A stretch of DNA of 64,000 nt from Elephas maximus indicus (Eukaryota; Chordata; Mammalia; Proboscidea; Elephantidae): positions 46,290,608 to 46,354,607 of the forward strand of contig NC_064824.1 of the NCBI RefSeq assembly GCF_024166365.1. Reading direction: 5' to 3'. Within the stretch, counting starts at the first letter, position 1. Each line of letters opens with the position of its first letter. Shown here in pieces: positions 11,344 to 22,663 of the stretch. The notes under the pieces are model-generated. The model did not search any database. It saw only the letters and a program-made list of their open reading frames with translations, and was not told the DNA's origin. Both the position numbers and the translations under genes were made by a program.

Positions 11344-12370
11344 ATGGTATGCCGTGCATTCCCTACACTGGCTTCTGCATTTAATATGCCAGTCTGTCCC
11401 TTGAAAAACTCAGGTGAATCATGGCAAGTTGTAGTAAACTACCGCAAACTTTATCAAATAGTAGCCATAATGACAGCAGCTGTGCTGGATGCAGTGTCTT
11501 TACTAGAATACATCAACACAGCCTTAAGCACTTGGAATGTGGCTATTTGTTTATAAATTGTGCTCTTTAGGCTGCATCAGAAAGTAGGAGCAAAAGCAGT
11601 TCCCGTTACCTGGGATGGAAAGCTGTACACAACCAGCGTCTTTTCTTGGTGCTATGCTGTGTCCTGTTCTCTAGCGGAATATAATCCAAAAGGATCTTGG
11701 TTATTTTAATAGTCCACAGAATACCATACTAACCCACTACTTTGACAATATCATGGTAATGGGACCTGAGGAGCAAGAAATGGCAAGTAATTTTAATGCC
11801 CTGGAGTCACAGTATAGCAGAGAGTGGCAAATAAACCCTCTAATAATTGAGGAGCCCTCCACATTAACGTAGTTTTAGGGGGTGCAGAGTCTGAGATATG
11901 CTGGGACATCCTCTTACAAGATAAAGGAAAATCATTTTACTTCCTACCACTAAAAATGATACACAACACTTGATAGACATCTTTGGATTTTGGAAACAAA
12001 TGGGTCAGAGAAGTATTTCCAAGTGTGTTATCATTTATTGGCTTACTCTGAAGACTTCCAGTTTTGAGTAGGGATCATAACAATAGAGTATTCTATAGCA
12101 GGTAGAAGCTATGAACAAGTATCCCTGTCACTTGGGCCATATGACCCAACAGATTCTATGGCAATAGAGGTAACCATGATAAATAAGGATGCCATGTGGG
12201 TGGGTCCTCTGTCAGTATTAGATAGGAGAATCACGGTATGGTTCTTTGGGTTCTGGAGCAAAGTTATGCCAACTGCTGCCGAGAATTACTTACCTTTCAA
12301 AAAGCAGCTCTAGGCATTCTACTCAGCCCTGGCAGAGACCAACCAGGGAATATGAAGAGATTATATGAAT
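11344..12370 (+). pseudogene. Endogenous retrovirus pol relic (RT to RNase H part), class I/gamma-like
   Basis: Broken plus-strand remnant of a retroviral pol. The frame at 11344-11556 includes NYRKLYQIV and LLEYINTALSTW, the usual start of the RT fingers/palm. Further on, in other frames, come a DNIMVMG-like stretch (about 11743-11765), LIDIFGFWKQ (about 11968-12000, RT connection) and an ENYLPFKKQL-like RNase H segment (about 12280-12310). Stops and frameshifts occur throughout. It is inactive, and no LTR was found at its edges. The frames resemble those of the minus-strand relic at 31.2-32.3 kb, so the two are probably one family. Confidence 0.75.
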
Positions 12371-12383
12371 CTAGTCACTCATA

Positions 12384-12493
12384 GGAGCCCTGGTGGTGCA
12401 GTGGTTAAGAGTTTGTTTGCTAACCAAAGAGTCAGCAGTTTAAATTCACTAGCTGCTCCTTGGAAACCCTATGGGGCAGTTTTACCCTGTCCT

Positions 12494-12524
<31 letters not shown>

Positions 12525-12582
12525 TTTTTTTTTTTTGAGTTGCTATGAGTCAGAATCAAGTCGATGGCAATGGGTCATGGGT
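12384..12582 (+). mobile_element. AfroSINE carrying a long A/T palindrome
   Basis: Flanked by a 12-bp duplication TAGTCACTCATA at 12372-12383 and 12583-12594. The head (GGAGCCCTGGTGGTGCAGTG) and the RTE-like tail (TATGAGTCAGAATCAAGTCG) are both present. Between them, replacing the usual TAGGGT, sits a run of 27 A followed by 16 T at 12494-12536. Confidence 0.92.
12494..12536. repeat. A27-T16 self-complementary run
   Basis: Uninterrupted A run joined directly to a T run inside a SINE body. It could form a perfect hairpin or be an assembly artefact. Similar joints occur at 24238-24261 and 36658-36686. Confidence 0.9.
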
Positions 12583-12624
12583 TAGTCACTCATATATCAA
12601 GAGTTTATATGAATCTAGTCAAGA

Positions 12625-12757
12625 TAAACTGACACAGTGGCTGCAACAATTGGCTCAAGCATGACGATTGTGAGGATGGTGCAGGACCAGGCAGTGTTTT
12701 GTTCTGTTGTACACAGGGTCACTGAGTTGTAACTGACTCAATGGTACCTGAAAACAA
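12625..12757 (+). mobile_element. RTE LINE 3' tail fragment
   Basis: Reads AACTGACACAGTGGCTGCAA, GTGAGGATGGTGCAGGACC, AGGCAGTGTTTTGTTCTG and GGTCACTGAGTTGTAACTG, matching the last 130 bp of the other RTE copies. It also sits within the interrupted retroviral relic. Confidence 0.8.
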
Positions 12758-12909
12758 GTCACACATCATGAGCTAAGACTGTCAGTTGTACTAAGTTATA
12801 TGGTTGGGTGGACATTAGCAATCCATTATATTTTGGAAATTAGGCCTGAGCTGGTCCAAAATAGGTAGCTGAGACTGCCATGTCACCTATTTCTGTATTA
12901 TTTACCTAA

Positions 12910-13485
12910 TTGGGTTACATTGCTACATAACAAATGGCTGCAAAACTTACTGGCTTAACAACAACCACATTCATTATTACACAGTTCCGGTGGGTCAGGA
13001 ATCCTGGCTCCTCTGGCTCAGAATCTCTCACAGGCTGCAATTAAGGTAACAGCTGGGGCTACAGTCATCTCAAGATTCAACTGGGGAAGGATCTACTTCC
13101 AAGCTTGCTTATATCATCATAGGCAATATTCAGTCCCTTGCAGGTTGTTAGATTGAGGATCTCAGTTACTTACTGGCTGTTGGTGAAAGACCACCCTCAG
13201 TTCCCTATCACATGGTCCTCTCCATACGGCAGCTTACAATATGGCAGCTTGCTTCATCAGAGTGATCAAGTGAGATAAGACAGAGAGAGAGAGTGCAAAC
13301 AAGACAATATTCACAATCTTTTGAACCTAATCTCAGAAGTGACCTCCATCACTTTTGCTGTATTTTGTCCGTTAGAAGCAAGCCACTAGGTCCAATTCAC
13401 ACTCAAGGGAAAAGAATCATATAAGGGTGTGAATACAGGAAGTGGAAATCACCTGGAGCCCTTTAAGAAGCTGCTTACTACACTG
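12910..13485 (+). mobile_element. Old LTR-like relic (ERVL/MaLR class)
   Basis: Reads TGCTACATAACAAATGGCTG near the start, then TGGGTCAGGAATCCTGGCTC, CTGGGGAAGGATCTACTTCC, GTGACCTCCATCACTTTTGC, and GAAGCTGCTTACTACAC at the end. This layout is that of an ancient mammalian LTR. I cannot name the subfamily safely. It lies between the RT/RNase H and integrase parts of the pol relic, so it inserted into that older provirus or sits at a rearrangement joint. Confidence 0.5.
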
Positions 13486-13599
13486 TGACACTAACACCTC
13501 CACCCATGGTCTCACTGGGAATTTCCTATGACCAGCTCAGTAGAGAAGGAAAAACTAGGATCAGCTAGATTTGGGGGCAAGATGAAAATGGAGTACTGC

Positions 13600-14135
13600 T
13601 GCACAACAGCTTTACTCAGGTGTGACAGTAAAAGATAGTGATGAGAGAAAATCCTTCGTGTGGAGGGAGAAGGGGTCAGAGGAAAGGATACATACCATCT
13701 CTTGGATATGGCAAATGGCCTGGCTGGATGGTCAGGGGCCTGGAAAATGCAAGATTAAAAATTCAAAGACAAAGAGGTCTAGGGAAGAAGCAAGTGAATG
13801 GATTTAGGGTGGTGGAAACAAAGGATGCAGATCTTTGTGTTTCATGTCCATGGAGAGCATCCACCATAGAGATGACACTGTATAACCAGGAGGACAAGAG
13901 GACTTGCTGGCAAGTTGATTACATTGGGCCCCTTCCACAGACAGGGGAAGCAATTTGCTTTATTGACAGTGATACATATTCTTGGTATGGCTTTGCCTTC
14001 TCTACCTGGCCTCAGCCATCATCACTCATCAAGAGCTCACAGTGTGTTTGGTTTATGAATATGGGAGTCCACAAACATCACCTCAGACCAAGGGGCCCAT
14101 TTTATTGTGAAAGAAGCACAACAATGGGATGACCA
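13600..14135 (+). pseudogene. Endogenous retrovirus pol relic (integrase part)
   Basis: The plus frame at 13638-14132 carries an integrase core start, CWQVDYIGPLP, whose D is the first catalytic acidic residue, followed by FIDSDTYSWYGFAF. A second region reading TSDQGAHF (about 14083-14106), which holds the next catalytic D, is in a different frame, so a frameshift separates them. The final catalytic glutamate region was not identified. It continues the pol relic that begins at 11.3 kb, after the SINE, RTE and LTR-like insertions. It cannot encode a working integrase. Confidence 0.75.
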
Positions 14136-14389
14136 TCCCCTTACAATCCTGTGGCTTTCTACTGAAAGCCCTGATGCTTACTCTCTATGGGCTTTCTCTG
14201 ACTGAAAGCATGCTCAGCCCATGCATGGAGTAGATGAAAAATGCCAGAGTCAATGTTCCTGGAAGTAGCTCTCAACCAGTGGTGGATGGAAGTTGGTGGA
14301 TAAATACTCCAGGGTAAATTCTTATCCTTGGGAGGGAACGAAATATTGCTATAGACAGGCAACTGCTACAGAAGTTTAGAGACAGAACA

Positions 14390-15180
14390 ACTACAATGGG
14401 CTGAATAGAAAAGGCTTCATGGAAGAGATGGAACTTTATGTCTCAAATGATCAGAGTTAGAGAAATGGCAAAGAGAAGAGAGTGCCTTGGGTAGGAGGAA
14501 TGACAAGTGCAAAGGTCTAGCACTGAGATAACTATCTTTTACTCCAAGCAGGATAAACTAGTGTTTTTTATCCCCTTATATGTACCAAGCAGTGTTCTAG
14601 GTTATTTGCTTACTTTATTAGGGGAGAGGAAGTAGATAGATTTGAATGAAGCAGAATATTTGAGTAGAAGAGTATTCAAAACATATTAGAAATGTGGGCT
14701 GGAAATTTGAATTCCAGGCTCAGAAGTTTGAGGTATATGGGTGGGATTTAAGTAGTGAGAGTGAAGGATAACAGCATTTTAGAAGCTAATATGAGAGCAT
14801 GAGTAGCATAGAAAGAACCAAACCAGTTGTCATTGAGTCAATTCTGACTTACAGTAACCACATAGAATAGAGTAGAACTGCCCAATAGGGTTTCCAAGGA
14901 GTGCCCAGTGGATTTGAACTGCTGACCTTTTGGTTAGCAGCCATAACTCTTAACCACTATGCCACCAGGGTTTCGGAGTAGCATAGACTGGAGTAGAAAG
15001 AATTTGAAGGGTAGAAGACCTGTTAGGAGACAATTGCACTAGGTCAGAAAAGGTATGACGTGGACCTCACTATGATAAAGAGCATGTGCAACTGACAGAA
15101 ATGTTCAGACACGAGACTTCCAGAAATATGCACTAGGACCCCATCTAGGGCACAGGAGAATGAAGAAAACCAAAGACACA
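14390..15180 (+). repeat. Old dispersed repeat, unassigned, interrupted by a SINE
   Basis: Reads GGCTTCATGGAAGAGATGG, GAATGACAAGTGCAAAGG, TAGGAGACAATTGCACTAGG. This gapped style of old mammalian repeat also appears at 52.6-53.1 kb. Family not named. Part of it seems to resume near 15745-15850 after an L1 insertion. Confidence 0.35.
14813..14975 (-). mobile_element. AfroSINE, full-length short form
   Basis: Flanked by a perfect 12-bp duplication GAGTAGCATAGA at 14801-14812 and 14976-14987. Minus orientation: the A-rich end is on the left, and the right end on plus reads CCACTATGCCACCAGGGTT. Confidence 0.94.
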
Positions 15181-15189
15181 AGGGAAGGA

Positions 15190-15738
15190 TAAGTCCAAAA
15201 GACTAATGGACCACAACTACCACAGTCTCCACCAGACTGAGTCCAGTACAACTAGATGGTGCCCAGCGACCACCACCGACTGCTCTGACTGGGATGACAA
15301 TAGGGGGTCCTGGACAGAACTAGAGAAAAATGTAGAACAAAATTCAAACTTACGAAAAGAAGACCAGATGTAGTGGTATGATGGAGACTGGAGAAACCCC
15401 GAGAGTATGGCATCTGGACACCCTTTTAACTCCGTACTGAAGTCACACATGAGGCTCTCCCTTCAGCCAAAACTTGACAGGCCTATAAAACAAAGAATAA
15501 TACATGTAGCTTAACCATGTATATGAGACTAAATGGGCACACCAGCCCTGGGTGAGGACGAGAAGGTGGTAGGGGACAGGAAAGCTGGACAAATGGAAAT
15601 GGGGAAACGAAGGTCGAGAAGGGAAGAGTGTTGACATATCTTGGGGTTGGCAATCAATGTCACAAAACAATATATGTATTAATTGTTTAATGAGAAACTA
15701 ATTTGCTTTGTAAACCCTCACCTAAAGCAAAATTTAAA
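15190..15738 (+). mobile_element. L1 3'UTR, type B, 5'-truncated copy
   Basis: Only 3'UTR sequence is present: GACTAATGGACCACAACTAC, GACTGAGTCCAGTACAAC, GGAGACTGGAGAAACCCCG, TGAGACTAAATGGGCACACC, GAGAAACTAATTTGCTTTG. The same block recurs at 33.4 kb on plus, and in reverse at 21.9 kb and 41.8 kb. At 41.8 kb it is continuous with L1 ORF2, which identifies it as an L1 3'UTR. Confidence 0.8.
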
Positions 15739-15849
15739 AACACGCTAGGGAAGAGAGAGAATCAAGGATGACCCCAATGTTCCTTATACGGTGGTGGAGA
15801 ATTGGAGAGACATCAAATGACAGAGAGTAGAAGGGTAGCCTGGAAGGCA

Positions 15850-17360
15850 GAAGAAATGATTAATTTGCTTTACCATACCCCTCTTCCCTTTTCCGCAAAC
15901 CCTTGTGGCTAAGAGCTTTCTAAACCTAGTACCAAATTCCCTTCTTGTGGATGGGACTCACAAAGGGAGGAAATGTTGAAAGAGATTCTAAGCCTTCCTG
16001 AGCTCCTACCTTTTGCATTCTTCATGTATCCTAATATTTAACAGAAAGGAAAGCATATTCTCTAAGTCCCCTTCCAATTTGCTGTCCTCGTGGAGAATCT
16101 TATTTTCACAACATCAGGGGTTGCAGACATTCTAAATTTGGAATTTCCCAACTACTCAGGATAAATCCTACCTTTAATGTTTCTTAAATATAGTGTTTGG
16201 GCATTTAATTATATTATGCAAAATTAGTAAACAGCTATTTCAAGACAGGGCTGATTAAAATGAATCTGCAAGGTGTGGTATTTATTAGTATTTTATTTTC
16301 AAAACCAAGTGATACAATGTCCTAGCTCTTAAAGTTGAAAGATGAGTGGCACCTAGAAAATAATACAATGTGGATGATGGCTGGTGTTTAAGTTTCAATG
16401 AAATAATTGTTTTGATGATTTCTTCCGGGACGAGTTAGTCCCCTGAGGGGCTGGCTGAGAGACAGACACCTATACTCTCGTTTTCCTCTGCATCAGCTCT
16501 GCGGCCTCACACTCCCTCACCTATTGTAGATGTTTTGCTCTTTTTCACATTGCTAGATGCTATGGCAGCTGAAAGTCAAGGAGTTGAACAGGGAGCATCC
16601 CAGTAACATGAAGATGGTCATAGATAAGAGACCAAAGGATTCTGGAGGAAAGATGACAATTGGAAATGCTGAAAATAAATTACATCTTTCTGTTGGTCCT
16701 TCTGCTAAAACGGCGGTGATCACGCTTCTGTCACTTGAATACTCTGTGCCAAAGGAGTCCTGTAACTACTGTGTACCTAATGTAATTCAACGCATGTTGC
16801 AGTTTTAAGTTGTAGGTTTCCTTGTGAAAATAAGGGGCCAGTTGTAATGTATTCTGAAAACCTTTTCTCAATTTCTCTACTTGTGTGCCCTCCCTATCTG
16901 TATGCTTGTTCCTGTTTTCAAGGGATCCTGCAGTGAAGACATGTGCCTGGGTACTGGATGGTTTATGGCCCATAAGATCTGGTTTTATTCCAGATATTTA
17001 TCTGTAACAGATTCCACAGCTTGGTTAAAAGCTTTTGGAAAGATTTAGCCAGACTATATCTCAAGATCACCTCCAATATGTAGTTTCTTTGGCTACCCTG
17101 TGTATGACATGCAAGACACTCATGCAGTTTGATCATATGTAGATTCCCTGCTAGCCTGTTTCAGGGAAAGTGGGCACTGTTGGCCTATTTCCCTTTCCCA
17201 GAACTCCTGTGAATAACTTAAAATATAGATCCCCTGCATAGCAATTAAATTTATAGGAAATAATAGAGGACAAACATAAAATCTGTGAAGTTTTTACGGA
17301 AACCTTTCTCCTTTGCATTCCAAATCTTGGTCTGTGGATCACCTTCATTTTTCCCTTGGA
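15850..17360. other. Single-copy stretch
   Basis: No repeat family or gene recognised. The 83-codon plus frame at 16557-16808 and the minus frame at 16731-16973 overlap on opposite strands and show no motif. Neither is called. Confidence 0.4.
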
Positions 17361-17368
17361 ACTGAAAC

Positions 17369-17425
17369 CAAACCAAAACCCCATTGCCGTCAAGTTGATT
17401 CTGACTCATAGCGACCCTATAGGGG
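17369..17425 (-). mobile_element. AfroSINE 3'-end fragment
   Basis: Contains the SINE tail in reverse (CCCCATTGCCGTCAAGTTG, CTGACTCATAGCGACCCTA) and stops about 60 bp in. No head present. Confidence 0.8.
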
Positions 17426-17804
17426 AGGCCATTTTCTTAGGTTGTGTATCCCAGGGCCTAAACTCTGAGAATCATCACTGTACCTTCAAGAAACCAGAGT
17501 ACAGCCTCAGGTGTCCTCTTCGGTCTTTGTTGAATTATCAACTGATTACGTATTATTCACTGAAAAGGATGCAAGTTGCTTTTTGTCAGTTCAGCATCTT
17601 TTCCTTTTAGGAGCTACCTGCTCTTCCTCTACTTGGTAGGGCTGTTAATCACATGGCCTCACCTCCTCTGGTACAGGTGTGAGCAGCTGGCTTCGGCTGG
17701 TCTGAACTTTGATTGTTTCAAGTGTGACCATGTGAGCATACGACCCAAGCACAGCCAATCATAAGGAAACAATAAAACTAAGCTTTGATTACTCAGCTGA
17801 AACC

Positions 17805-17978
17805 ATGCAGGCAAGAAGGCGTACATAAATACTTGAATGGAAAAAAAAAATGCCAGCCAAGAATTATATGTCTAGCAAAATTGTCTCTCAAATACAATGG
17901 TGAAATTAGGACATTTCCAGATGAACAGAAATTGAGGGAATTTGTAAAAACCAGACCAACCTTACAAGAATATGAAAG
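17805..17978 (+). mobile_element. LINE fragment, probably L1
   Basis: Reads GCCAGCCAAGAATTATATG, CTAGCAAAATTGTCTCTC, GACATTTCCAGATGAACAG and GAGGGAATTTGTAAAAACC, a segment common in old mammalian L1 copies. I do not place it within the element. Confidence 0.5.
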
Positions 17979-18150
17979 GGAGTCTCATGGTGGCGCAGTG
18001 GCTAAGAGCTCAGCTGCTGACCAAAAGCTTGGCAGTTCGAATCTAGAGCTGCTTCTTGGAAACCCTATGAGGCAGTTCTACTCTGCCCTATAGAGTCTCT
18101 ATGAGTCAGAATTGACTTGATGGCAACAGGTTTGCTTTGGTTTTGGTTTT
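17979..18150 (+). mobile_element. AfroSINE, short form
   Basis: Head GTCTCATGGTGGCGCAGTGG, B-box-like GCAGTTCGAATC, body GAAACCCTATGAGGCAGTTC, tail TATGAGTCAGAATTGACTTG and a T/G-rich end. It directly follows the LINE fragment. Confidence 0.9.
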
Positions 18151-18519
18151 CGGAAGGGGAAACAATAACATCAGACAAAAACTTGAGATTAGGACACAGA
18201 ACCTCATAATTGTTGCCTCCTGCTTACAAGATGGTCGCTACAGCTCCAGACAGACATCATCAAGTCAGGATGAAAGAAGGAAGGGGCTGACACCAATTGT
18301 GATTGTCTCTTTTTATCAGAAATGCCAAAGTTTTCTCAGAAATTCTCAACTGATTTTCACTTATATTTATTTGGTCAAAATTTCATCACATGTCCATTCT
18401 GTAAGGGAAGTGGGTGAAATAAATATTTAACTTTCTTAGTCTCTATGATTGAGGCTAATAAGGAAGAAGTGGGTTGGGAATGAATGTTGGGTCAACCCAC
18501 CTATAATATCTGTCTCATC

Positions 18520-18790
18520 CAGGGCTGGTGAGTTTATCTCAGGGCTTCAAACCAGTTTGTTATGGTTTGAACTCCTGCTGAGAATTTGCATTTCTAACAA
18601 GTTCCCAGGCAACGCTAATATTGCTAGTTAGAGACCAATTCTGAGAACCAATAGTAGAAAGCAATTCTCAAAATTTAATCTACATAAGGATCACCTAGGG
18701 GAGCGTTACAATGTAGATCCTGATTCAGTATATCTGGGGTGGAAATGCAAATTTTGAGCAGGGTTATGAACTGGAATGAACCCTGGTGGA
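18520..18790. mobile_element. MER5A-like hAT relic(s)
   Basis: Two adjacent pieces with MER5-type wording: GAGAATTTGCATTTCTAACAAG with CCAGGCAACGCTAATATTGC, then AAGGATCACCTAGGGGAGCG with CTGATTCAGTATATCTGGGG. MER5 elements are short non-autonomous hAT DNA transposons. Confidence 0.65.
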
Positions 18791-19689
18791 AGCCCTGGTT
18801 TATCTAAGTATCCCTTTTAGAATAATCAGTCAACTAACAATATACTATTAGGAAATTATATACATCCTAATATCCTGTACTTAATAATAAAGAGCTGTCG
18901 TTTCTTCCATTTGGTTTTCTTCTAGTACCATTTAGTCTGAAGGTCTCAGATTGAGGCTGAACATGGAATATGCTGGGACCTGTTATTCTTTCACCTGACC
19001 CAAGTCTCCAAGGTAATTCAGGTGTTGTTTGGAGGAAAGATAAAGTGAAGAGTAACTACAATGTTTAATTTTAGTAGAACAGTCAACTTTAGATCATTCA
19101 TCAGTAGATGATTTGTTTAGGAATTGTCTGCAGTGAAAGCACAACTAAAGCCTGTGCTTTCAATCCTAAGAGTAATTCATGGTTCTCAGTAAAACACAGA
19201 GGAAGTTTCATTACCCCTCACCTAGGTTATTTGAAAACTCTACGCTGTAATTTTGTGGAAAGGAATGCCTTAATCTAAGATCATGAATAATATGAGATTT
19301 TAAGGAATTTTGAGAAATTCTAAGAAAGCCAACAAATAAATAAAATAAACTCAAAAAACAACCAACCAAACAATAAGAAGAAACAAATACATAAACCCCA
19401 GAGGTATTAGCAAAGTCTTTGGGATAAAATCTAAAGTCTTACATAGAACACAGGAGACTCTTCTGTGACCTGGTTCCTGACAGCCTCCCCAGCTGCGTCT
19501 CTTGTCTCTGCTTCTTGAGTCCCATCTCCAGCCATTGGAACTAGTAGCAGTTCTCTAAATGAGCCATGTCATTTCACATCTCCTTTGCATACACTCTCCC
19601 CTATGCTTAGCATGCTATAGCACTCAAAAGGGAACACATGGTATACCCAAAAATGTTACTGAAGACAGTTGCAGAGGTACAGTCAGGAT
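18791..19689. other. Unrecognised stretch
   Basis: No supported feature. A/C-rich patches occur at 19330-19400. Confidence 0.4.
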
Positions 19690-19702
19690 AATGGAAGCAG
19701 TA

Positions 19703-19868
19703 ACCCATTAAAAACCCCATTGCCATCCAGTTAATTCCGACTCATAGCAACCCCAAAGGACAGAGTAGAACTGCCCCATAGGGCTTCCAAGGAGCACCTG
19801 GTGGATTTGAACTGCCAACCTTTTGGTTAGCAATCATAGCTTTTAACCACTACACCACCAGAGTTTCC
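19703..19868 (-). mobile_element. AfroSINE, full-length short form
   Basis: Flanked by a perfect 13-bp duplication AATGGAAGCAGTA at 19690-19702 and 19869-19881. Little decay, so among the younger copies in the window. Confidence 0.95.
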
Positions 19869-20394
19869 AATGGAAGCAGTAGGGGAAGGTTATTCCCTAC
19901 TGCTTGGGGCTGGCAACAGCAGGACGCTGCTAAAGTTGCCTCCATTTTGTAACCCTTCCCTTCCGTTGTTGGAGTTTGGAGAGGGAGTTTTGGTTTTGGA
20001 TAGAGAGACACAACTACTCGCAAAGCTGGACTGGGCAGAAAGGGCGCTGGGGAAATAACCATCTCTCTCCTCCTACTGATATCTCCTCTTGGCAGTACAA
20101 AACAAAGCCAGAAAGCTAGGAGGATGCAGTCCACAGAAGTCAAACTCCCAGGACACAGAGCAGGGAGAAGGAGCCTGGAGACTGTGTTGGACATTCTCCA
20201 TTTGCCGTCACTTTTTTTTTTAACTAAATGCCTCTCTTGCTCTTTGTTGCCCTAGCAAACTCCTTGTCACCTACTAATACTCATGTAGCATTCCACTATG
20301 CCACCTTCTTTAGCTTGCCCTAACCCCTTCTTTTGTATCTATCTACACATATCCATACCTCTCCTACAGCACTTATCACTTAACATTTATTATT

Positions 20395-20530
20395 TAATAG
20401 GTTAATTTCCCCTGCTGAACTGTGAGCTAGTTGAGGTCAGGGGCTATACACTCATTTTTGTATTCTCAACCCCCCTGGCCTACTGTCTGACATACAATAG
20501 ATGCTAAATAAATGCTTGCTGAATTAAGAA
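20395..20530 (+). repeat. L2 3'-end relic
   Basis: TGAACTGTGAGCTAGTTGAG, GGGGCTATACACTCATTTTTG, then ATAGATGCTAAATAAATGC and TTGCTGAATTAA: a standard L2 end. Confidence 0.75.
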
Positions 20531-21535
20531 AGATGGAAGAGTGCAAATTAAAGAAGTCCCCAAAAGACTTACCTACTGAAACATCACTCTGTCGCCACCC
20601 CGTTCCAAATAACAGAGATTGCACATTCATTTCGACTAAAATTCAAATGTTATATATGACACTTGTAAGTCCTAGGCTTCACAAAGTCTGACTGTACCTG
20701 GGTTACCTTTGTAGTAATAGCTCGAATCTCAATGCTTCAAAGCCCCTGCCTGCCTAACTGGCAAAATGTCTCATCTCCTACTATGATTGTCTCTACCCTA
20801 CTAGTAGAGAATCTCTAAGTGTGCCTACAAATGTAACCTGGATACCCTAGTCCTTTCCTTATCTCTTCCCCAGGATTTATGGCCCAAAGTGAAGTCATTC
20901 CCCCTCCAGAAAGTCCTAGGTTGGGATATTATCTCACAGACGATCGGGGTCACAGCTTGCAGCTTAGTAGTCCTTCTACTTCTGCTTCTGTCATGTTCAT
21001 CTTTCTGTTGTCACTTGGTCACTCGCTGGACTTTGCCCTTGTTACTGCCCATGTTGCTACCAGTGTTTCTCTGGCCCATCTATACCGACCCATCCACGGG
21101 GAGCTAGTCAAGGTTTAGCCTATGATACTGTTGACCATGCCTGACCTGTACTAAATACCAACGACCTCCACCCTGCCCACAGGTTTCTGCCCACACAGCA
21201 CCTGGCTTCCTTTCACTTACCAAATGCAATTGTTTCCCTTCCCTTCCATTCACTCAGGGAGTAACTTCTGCTTCTCCTGACCAATCTTTCAGTAGGACAA
21301 AGGACAAAGCTCTCTATTCCCCAGCCTTCTCCTTCCCACAGCTCCCAGGAACTCTGGTGACATGATGGGTCATGTCAGGGGTGGGCAAGTGAGGGGCTTA
21401 GCTCCACCCAGAATCAAAGTGCTAGCACCTCTTGCTCGGTCAGCCACACCTGACGGGCTTCTTCTTACTTCAGTGTGATCTTTCTCCAAAGGCTTATTTC
21501 CATTTCCTATCGCTTACTTCTTTTTAAGGATGCCT
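20531..21535. other. Single-copy stretch
   Basis: Relatively C/T-rich, with overlapping 70-80 codon plus frames at 20879-21118 that share no motif with known proteins. No gene called. Confidence 0.4.
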
Positions 21536-21632
21536 AATCCACCAGGCGCTCCTTGGAAACTGTATGGAGCAGTTCTACTTTGTCCTATAGGGTCGCTATG
21601 AGTCGGAATCAACTCGACAGCAACAGGGTAGT
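21536..21632 (+). mobile_element. AfroSINE, 5'-truncated
   Basis: Starts within the body (ATCCACCAGGCGCTCCTTGG) and runs to the tail (TATGAGTCGGAATCAACTCG). The tRNA head is missing. Confidence 0.88.
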
Positions 21633-21762
21633 CCATGAAATGGATCTACAATGTCTAAAGTCTAATTATACTTAGGATTCAAGTTCTTTGGCAAGGGCTT
21701 CCCAGGTTCCATAAAAATCAAGGGAGGTTAGTGGACATCTATCTCAAGTATCCCCAAGTTAT

Positions 21763-22663
21763 CCAGTTGCTGATGAATTGATTCTGATTCATGGTAACCC
21801 CGTGTATGTTAGAGTAGAACTATGCTTCATTGGGTTTTCAATGACTAGTTTTTTTTTTTTAATTTATTTATTGTGCTTTAGGTGAATGTTTACAAATCAA
21901 GTCTATCTCACATACAAAAACCCATACACACCCTGCCGTGCACTTCTAGCTGCTCTCCCCTTCAAGAGACAGCACATTCCTCCTCTCTACCCTTTATTCC
22001 CTGTGTCCATTCAACCATCTCCTGTCCCCCTCTTCCTTCTCATCTCACCATGAGCCAGGAGTCACCCACATAGTCTCATGTGTCTACTTGAGCCACAAAG
22101 TTCACTCCTCACCAGCATCATTGTCTATCTTATAGTCCAGGCCAATCCCTGTCTATAGAGTTGGTCTGGGGAATGGTTCCAATCTTGGGCTATCAAAGGG
22201 TCTGGGGACCATGACCATCAGGGTCCCTCCAGTCTCAGTCAGACCATTAAGCCTGGTCTTTTTACGAGAATTTAAGATCTACATCCCACTGATCTCCTGC
22301 TCCCTCAGGGATTCTCTGTTGTGTTCCATCAGGGCAGTGATCCGTGGTAGCCAGGTGCCATCTAGTTCTTCTGGTCTCAGGCTGAGGTAGTCTCTGATTT
22401 ATGTGGCCCTTTCTGTCTCTTGGGCTCATCTTTACCTTGTGTTTTTGGTGTTCTTTATTCTCCTTTGCTCCAGGTGGGTTGAGACCAATTTATGCATCTT
22501 AGATGGCCACTTGCTGGAGTTTAAGACCCCAGATGTCAATGGCTGATTTTTTGGATGCAGGCTGCCAAGGCTTTCTTTCAAGGTCACTCTGCTAAACTCG
22601 AAGCTCCAACCTTTAAGTTAGCAGTTGAGTGCAGCAGCCATTTGTACCACCCAGGAACTCCAT
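21763..22663 (-). mobile_element. AfroSINE (CCTGGGTGG subtype) split by an L1
   Basis: The SINE tail half lies at 21763-21853 and the head half at 22537-22663 (plus strand GCTCCAACCTTTAAGTTAGC, TGTACCACCCAGGAACTCC). Between them is an L1 3'UTR in the same orientation. The joint carries a 15-bp duplication of SINE sequence: CAATGACTAGTTTTT at 21839-21853 and CAATGGCTGATTTTT at 22537-22551. Confidence 0.85.
21854..22536 (-). mobile_element. L1 3'UTR, type B, inserted in a SINE
   Basis: On plus, after a T run, it reads TTGTGCTTTAGGTGAATG, CAAGAGACAGCACATTCC, CATCAGGGTCCCTCCAGTC, GGCAGTGATCCGTGGTAGCC and AGGTGGGTTGAGACCAATTT. This matches the 41.8-42.5 kb element and is the reverse of the 15.2 and 33.4 kb ones. 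Severely 5'-truncated; no ORF2. Confidence 0.82.

Noticed and set aside
19850..20194. A 114-codon minus frame
   Set aside because: It overlaps the edge of a SINE and has no recognisable domain or codon pattern.
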